DNA from: JBNKFV01 sp050289485
GTDB lineage: Bacteria > Pseudomonadota > Gammaproteobacteria > Pseudomonadales > Cellvibrionaceae
Length of the DNA: 64,000 bases
Direction of reading: 5' to 3'
Assembly: GCA_050289485.1 (NCBI GenBank)
Contig: JBNKFV010000009.1
Span: 124,001-188,000, forward strand
The position numbers and the translations under genes are program-made. The notes below the pieces were generated by a model. It was not told the DNA's origin. It saw only the letters and a list, made by a program, of their open reading frames with translations, and searched no databases. Positions within the stretch are counted from its first letter, which is position 1. Each line of letters starts with the position of its first letter. Shown piece after piece: positions 60,140 through 64,000 of this stretch.

Positions 60140-61315
60140 TTAATGATTCTCTGCAGACAATATAGGCAAGGGGTTGCCGGCTTTGGGATGGAATTGTTGC
60201 CAGTTAATACCCAGCGTTTGCAGGGCGGTAGCCGCTATCTGGTTGAGGCCGTAACAGTGGTGTTCTTGTCGTAACCGAGTCAGTGCTTTGTCGGGCTGAA
60301 TACTCGGGCCTATTGCGGCAAACCAGATATCATCTGAGCCAATAATACCTTCGGGATATTGTTTTAAACCTTGCATGTAGCCTGCTATTGAACGCTTGCT
60401 GGCATGGTGCTGCCAGGCCTCTTGAGGTTCGTGCCCACGGCCGTGATCAGTGGTGATAAATAAATGGGTTTTACCACGATAGAATGGATCTTCCTGCAGT
60501 GTATCCCATAATTCGTGAATAAATCGGTCTGTGCGATGGGCTGATGTAATGTACTGATCATAATCGCCATCGTGGGCAAAATCGTCTGTTTCGCCATAAG
60601 CTATATAAATTACACGGGGTTTTTGTTGGCGAATGGTTTCCAGAGCATAGTGTTGGGTAAACGCATCTAACCGCACATTTTCCCATGGACTAGGAATGTC
60701 TTTTAATAATTGGTCAAGCAGGGCTTCTTTACGGCTTAATGTTTTTTTATTGGCAGCAGCACCGCTAAATCCTGCGTTCACTGGTATTTGGCTGCGCTGT
60801 TGATTAATGATGTAGGGAAATACATCCCATGAGCCGAAAGCTACAACCTTGTTACTGTATACCGACTTGTTATTCAAAGCTTCGAGAAGCGTAACATTGG
60901 GATTGTTGATCTTCTGATTGCTGTCTATAGATGGGTCGGCCGTTCCGGTTAGTAACTCGTTATAGCCTGGGTAAGAAAAATACCAGGGATTGGTTACCTT
61001 CATGCATTGTTGTTGCTGGCGATTACCAAACAACACCCCTTCACGTGCGATGGTGTTATGCATAAACGGTAATAATTTTATTTGACTCTGCTGGCAGTTT
61101 TCGGCCGTACAGAATGTAGTCTTCAGGAAATCAGTTCGATTAGTATAATTTTCATTCTCTAGCAAAGGCTTATCTATACCAAGAAATACTTCCTGCCAGC
61201 GTAAACCATCAATGCTGACAATAACCAGGTTGTCTGCCGCCATCGTAGTTAGGCTAGTTGTTAACAACAGCAAACCCATAAGGCTCTGTCGAAATGTTGA
61301 GCTAAGCATTGTCAT
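60140..61315 (-). CDS. Exported alkaline-phosphatase-superfamily hydrolase (nucleotide pyrophosphatase/phosphodiesterase-like)
   Basis: A 391-residue protein. Signal peptide (RQSLMGLLLLTTSLTTMAA), metal site VIVSIDGLRWQEVF, a nucleophile region NPWYFSYPGYNELLTG (Ser is the likely nucleophile), AYGETDDFAHDGDYDQY and TTDHGRGH. These fit the type I phosphodiesterase/sulfatase-like superfamily; the exact reaction is open. Two ATG codons (61315 and 61309) are possible starts. It lies between the receptor and the PhoD-like gene. Confidence 0.85.
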   Translation of the reverse strand: MTMLSSTFRQSLMGLLLLTTSLTTMAADNLVIVSIDGLRWQEVFLGIDKPLLENENYTNRTDFLKTTFCTAENCQQSQIKLLPFMHNTIAREGVLFGNRQQQQCMKVTNPWYFSYPGYNELLTGTADPSIDSNQKINNPNVTLLEALNNKSVYSNKVVAFGSWDVFPYIINQQRSQIPVNAGFSGAAANKKTLSRKEALLDQLLKDIPSPWENVRLDAFTQHYALETIRQQKPRVIYIAYGETDDFAHDGDYDQYITSAHRTDRFIHELWDTLQEDPFYRGKTHLFITTDHGRGHEPQEAWQHHASKRSIAGYMQGLKQYPEGIIGSDDIWFAAIGPSIQPDKALTRLRQEHHCYGLNQIAATALQTLGINWQQFHPKAGNPLPILSAENH

Positions 61316-61381
61316 TGACCCAAATAAAAATGGCAGGGTTTCCCCTGCCGATTAAAGAAAATATCGTTATTTTACAGACCA

Positions 61382-63718
61382 TTAAAAGTCTAGTTTCAGG
61401 GATACCGCAGCTGTTCGGCTTGCGCCTAACCAGCCACCCCAGCCACCCGAAACACCCGCGATATAGCGCTCGTCTAACAGATTGTTTACGGTGAAGCGCA
61501 CTTCGTAACCGTTAAACAGATCGCCGTCTGTTTTGCCTTGAATTGCAACGTATAAATCCATTACGTCGTAGGCATCGATACGTTGAGTATTGGCAGGGTC
61601 AATCCAGCGTTCGCCGACGTGTTTGTTGCTAAGACCAGCGCGATACTGCTCTTTTTGCCAGTTTGCAGACACCACATACATATCTTCTACTGAACCATAT
61701 ACGGTGTTGCCAGTATAAGGTGCGAAGTCGAGGTAGGTGGAATCGTTATTGGTGTACGAAGCGTATAGTGACCAGTTGCTATTGATAAACCAGTTGGCTG
61801 AAAGCTCAATACCATCTGACTCGATACCGCCTACGTTGATGAAATCACCAACTTCTTCTTCAAGAAAGTCTATGCCTGTAGAGTCGTTGTCGAGCTGAGT
61901 AATGCGATTATCGAAATCGACTTGATAATAAGTGAAAGTAGCACGTAGTTTTTCACCGTTGTAACGCACACCAATATCTTTGTTTTTAGCTGTTTCTGGT
62001 TCTAGGCCATCAACGGCAGTAGGGTTGTTTTCCAGGTCAGCCTGTTCAATAACAATGTCTTTAATGGCCGCATAGTTTTCTGCATACCCAGCAAAAACTT
62101 CTACGCTATCAGTAATACCCCAAACGATACCGGTATTGGGTAGAAAGTCGGAGTCAGATGAAATGGTTTGGCTGTTAAACCCAGTGATTTTGTCTTTCTT
62201 CTCGACATCAACATACCATTGCTTACCACCGATGCGAATACTCAGATCGCCGATTTGGATAGTATCTTCCAGGTAGTACATAAAGGTTTCGTACGGGTAT
62301 TCACGATCGTACGTTATCCAGTAAGGTGTATTGTCAAAATCGTAAGAGGTGCGTGAGTCTATAATTTTGTGCCAATCGCGGGATTCCTCACGGGTACGGT
62401 CTTCGTACCAGAGCCCTACACGTACTTCGTTTGCGATGCCCTGAATTTCTGTTGACCAAGTTAGATCGCTGGTGAAACCAAAGCGTTGCATCTCGTAGTG
62501 TGTATGACGATAAGAGCCTACAGGAATGGCATTGCTACCGTAGCAGGCAGGGTCTGCGGCAGGATTGCCACTCGTACCGCCATAAGGAAACGTGAGTGAA
62601 GTCTGGCAATTTGTAGCAGGCGTAAGTGCATTGCCATTGGCATCAACAAAATAAATTTTACCGAGATCTGAGCCGCCCACAACGGTATTTCCAGAAATCA
62701 ATTCACTGTTGCCGTTAGTGTCGTTAGTTACATCTACGACGTAGGGGGGCAGCCAGTCGCCGCGTCCTTCGTTATCATGGTAGTAAGGTGTTACTTGCAG
62801 ATTTACACTAGAACTCAGCGCAAAATCAAATTTAACATAAGCAAGCGTGTTTTCGCGCAAGGTCGACCATCCGCGACGGTACAGCTGGTCTACAAAAGGA
62901 ATGCCGGTCCAGTCGCCGGTCAATCTATCCCACTCATCATTCTGCTTGTACTCAGACAAGGTGACTCGCTGGTAGTTATCTTCATGAGTATCATCGTATG
63001 AGGCATAACCGGTAATTTTAAGGCTTTCCAGCTCGGTAATAAATTTACCTGCCAAGTGAGTGCGGTTAGATTCGCCAGATTCATCAATCCAAGCATTAGC
63101 ATTAGCATCAGAATAGCTGAGGTAAGCGGTGGTGTTGTTAAACAGTAGCCCAGTGTCGTAGCGCACGTAAAACTTTTGTGCATTGAAGTCGCCAGTGGTT
63201 AAGTTTACACGCAAGCCTTCCTCTGCTTTTGGATCTTGGGTAATAAAGTCTAGAGTTCCGCCCAGTGCTTCGTGAGAGCGAGAGGCAATATCCGCAGTAC
63301 CTTGAGATACATTAACGGTCTCCAGGTTAAGCGTGTCGATAAACCGGTTGGCTTTTGAACCGCCGCCGTAGTTGGAACCACCATTGGGGATGCCGTCGAT
63401 CGTCATGCCGATTTGTTGTTCGTCCAGGCTTAATTGAAATCCACGTATCGAAACGGTTGTTGACCAATCATCGCCACCAAACGTATCGCCTTCATTAATC
63501 AATACCCCTGGAAGGTTGTTAATCACAGCCAATACACTGGTAAGACTGGCTTGTTGATCAAGCATGTCTTGATTAACTAATGAGTTGGCAAAGGTGGTGG
63601 GTTTAGATAGTACGTAAACTTCTTCAATTTTATCTGCTGCTTTTGTTTCTGCAAAAGCAGCAGGAATGATTGTACTGGCGATAGAAAATGCCAGTGCGTT
63701 TTTGCGTAGAGCGTTCAT
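61382..63718 (-). CDS. TonB-dependent receptor of the phosphate-ester gene group
   Basis: A 778-residue outer membrane receptor. Signal peptide (RKNALAFSIASTIIPAAFA), TonB-box-like KIEEVYVLS, plug domain (about 35-165, TVSIRGFQLSLDEQQIGMTI, RSHEALGGTLDFIT) and a barrel ending in AAVSLKLDF. Clustered with two exported phosphatases, it may import a phosphorylated compound or the released product (inference). An inverted repeat with CTGTCAT arms lies 50-85 bases upstream. Confidence 0.93.
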   Translation of the reverse strand: MNALRKNALAFSIASTIIPAAFAETKAADKIEEVYVLSKPTTFANSLVNQDMLDQQASLTSVLAVINNLPGVLINEGDTFGGDDWSTTVSIRGFQLSLDEQQIGMTIDGIPNGGSNYGGGSKANRFIDTLNLETVNVSQGTADIASRSHEALGGTLDFITQDPKAEEGLRVNLTTGDFNAQKFYVRYDTGLLFNNTTAYLSYSDANANAWIDESGESNRTHLAGKFITELESLKITGYASYDDTHEDNYQRVTLSEYKQNDEWDRLTGDWTGIPFVDQLYRRGWSTLRENTLAYVKFDFALSSSVNLQVTPYYHDNEGRGDWLPPYVVDVTNDTNGNSELISGNTVVGGSDLGKIYFVDANGNALTPATNCQTSLTFPYGGTSGNPAADPACYGSNAIPVGSYRHTHYEMQRFGFTSDLTWSTEIQGIANEVRVGLWYEDRTREESRDWHKIIDSRTSYDFDNTPYWITYDREYPYETFMYYLEDTIQIGDLSIRIGGKQWYVDVEKKDKITGFNSQTISSDSDFLPNTGIVWGITDSVEVFAGYAENYAAIKDIVIEQADLENNPTAVDGLEPETAKNKDIGVRYNGEKLRATFTYYQVDFDNRITQLDNDSTGIDFLEEEVGDFINVGGIESDGIELSANWFINSNWSLYASYTNNDSTYLDFAPYTGNTVYGSVEDMYVVSANWQKEQYRAGLSNKHVGERWIDPANTQRIDAYDVMDLYVAIQGKTDGDLFNGYEVRFTVNNLLDERYIAGVSGGWGGWLGASRTAAVSLKLDF

Positions 63719-63770
63719 GATTTATAGTCCTATGGGTTTGTTTTCTGTGCGCGAATTTTTGACGAAGAAC

Positions 63771-63801
63771 ATGACAGACTGGTTAAAAAAGTCACTGTCA
63801 T
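63771..63801. promoter_or_regulatory. Inverted CTGTCAT repeat upstream of the receptor gene
   Basis: ATGACAG (63771-63777) and CTGTCAT (63795-63801) face each other; CTGTCAT is the PhoB half-site sequence, and CTGTCATAAAT on the plus strand matches a full 11-bp unit. A tandem second unit at 11-bp spacing is missing, so PhoB control is only possible. Confidence 0.35.
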
Positions 63802-63950
63802 AAATAATTAAAAGGAGTGAAAAGTTGGTGCTTTCGATTGGTATTGGTTCTATTCGACTCTTTAGTGAAAAAATGCAGTGTGGCCGAAAGTGTGATGTTA
63901 TTTATTGATGGGCGCAGAGTTTAAGGTGGAGGGTTAAGCGAGATAGATTG

Positions 63951-63974
63951 AAAAAGGTGGTGCATCCTTGCACC
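63951..63974 (-). terminator. Weak terminator-like hairpin at the right edge
   Basis: Stem GGTGCA/TGCACC (63959-63964, 63969-63974); on the minus strand ACC and five T follow. It may end a leftward gene that lies beyond the window. No gene was found between 63802 and 64000. Confidence 0.4.
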
Positions 63975-64000
63975 TTGGTGTTCATCCTATATAAATATTT

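Noticed and set aside
63771..63801. Canonical Pho box upstream of the last receptor gene
   Set aside because: The two CTGTCAT units face each other instead of lying in tandem at 11-bp spacing; reported only as a weak motif.

Overview
The window looks like a chromosome segment of a marine gammaproteobacterium related to Cellvibrionales/Pseudomonadales. The main reason is the gene order dksA-gluQ-cbrX-cbrA-cbrB-(crcZ)-pcnB-folK-dNK-panB, which is the Pseudomonas-type arrangement, together with the translation block rimP-nusA-infB-rbfA-truB-rpsO-pnp and two TonB-dependent receptors. No rRNA, tRNA, CRISPR array or transposase was found. The organism assignment is inference; no species is claimed.

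Positions 1 to about 19.9 kb form a mobilizable defence island. From the left it holds a Fic protein with a predicted winged-helix N-terminus (cut by the window edge) preceded by four 24-bp direct repeats, then a gene-free stretch with a chain of stem-loops (1323-1752). Next comes a type I restriction-modification operon: HTH, hsdM, a half-size hsdS, a DUF4268 nuclease-like protein and hsdR. It is followed by a GHKL ATPase, a DUF4325/STAS-like winged-helix protein, an operator/promoter region, a small basic protein and a YdjM-like membrane protein. A complete type II-short CBASS follows: HNH-SAVED effector, CD-NTase and E2-like protein. The right part is the transfer module: a small leftward gene, a structured leader, ardA (anti-restriction), two unknown proteins including a zincin-like one, then leftward zinc-ribbon, relaxase, MobC-like and small-protein genes, with a candidate oriT near 19.9 kb.

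From 19.96 kb the core chromosome begins. A sigma70-type promoter and two terminator-like hairpins precede rimP, followed by the translation/RNA-decay block ending in pnp and its terminator (29.25 kb). An exported S1/P1 nuclease faces the leftward panB-dNK-folK-pcnB group. Between cbrB and pcnB lies what reads as a complete crcZ-type regulatory RNA: a dyad resembling the CbrB site, a -24/-12 promoter, A-rich Hfq-type repeats with a 38-bp period, and a terminator. cbrB, cbrA, cbrX, gluQ and dksA follow, then sfsA (rightward), a Rieske protein, a DegS-like protease and htpX.

From 44 kb to the end the region is mixed. A 16-bp-armed palindromic repeat recurs in related form at 54.7 kb. A Fur-box promoter followed by three stem-loops and a U-tract (44289-44417) looks like an iron-controlled small RNA with no gene called for it. 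A TonB-dependent receptor is preceded by three 11-bp direct repeats and flanked by a membrane-tethered winged-helix regulator. Then come metabolic and envelope genes (TfoX_C protein, M15 peptidase, LplT-like transporter, cysE, arylamine N-acetyltransferase, soluble and membrane pyrophosphatases, phhB, a TetR regulator, a 2OG-Fe dioxygenase). The window ends with a leftward group of TonB-dependent receptor, exported phosphodiesterase-like protein and PhoD-like phosphatase, which together suggest phosphate-ester scavenging.
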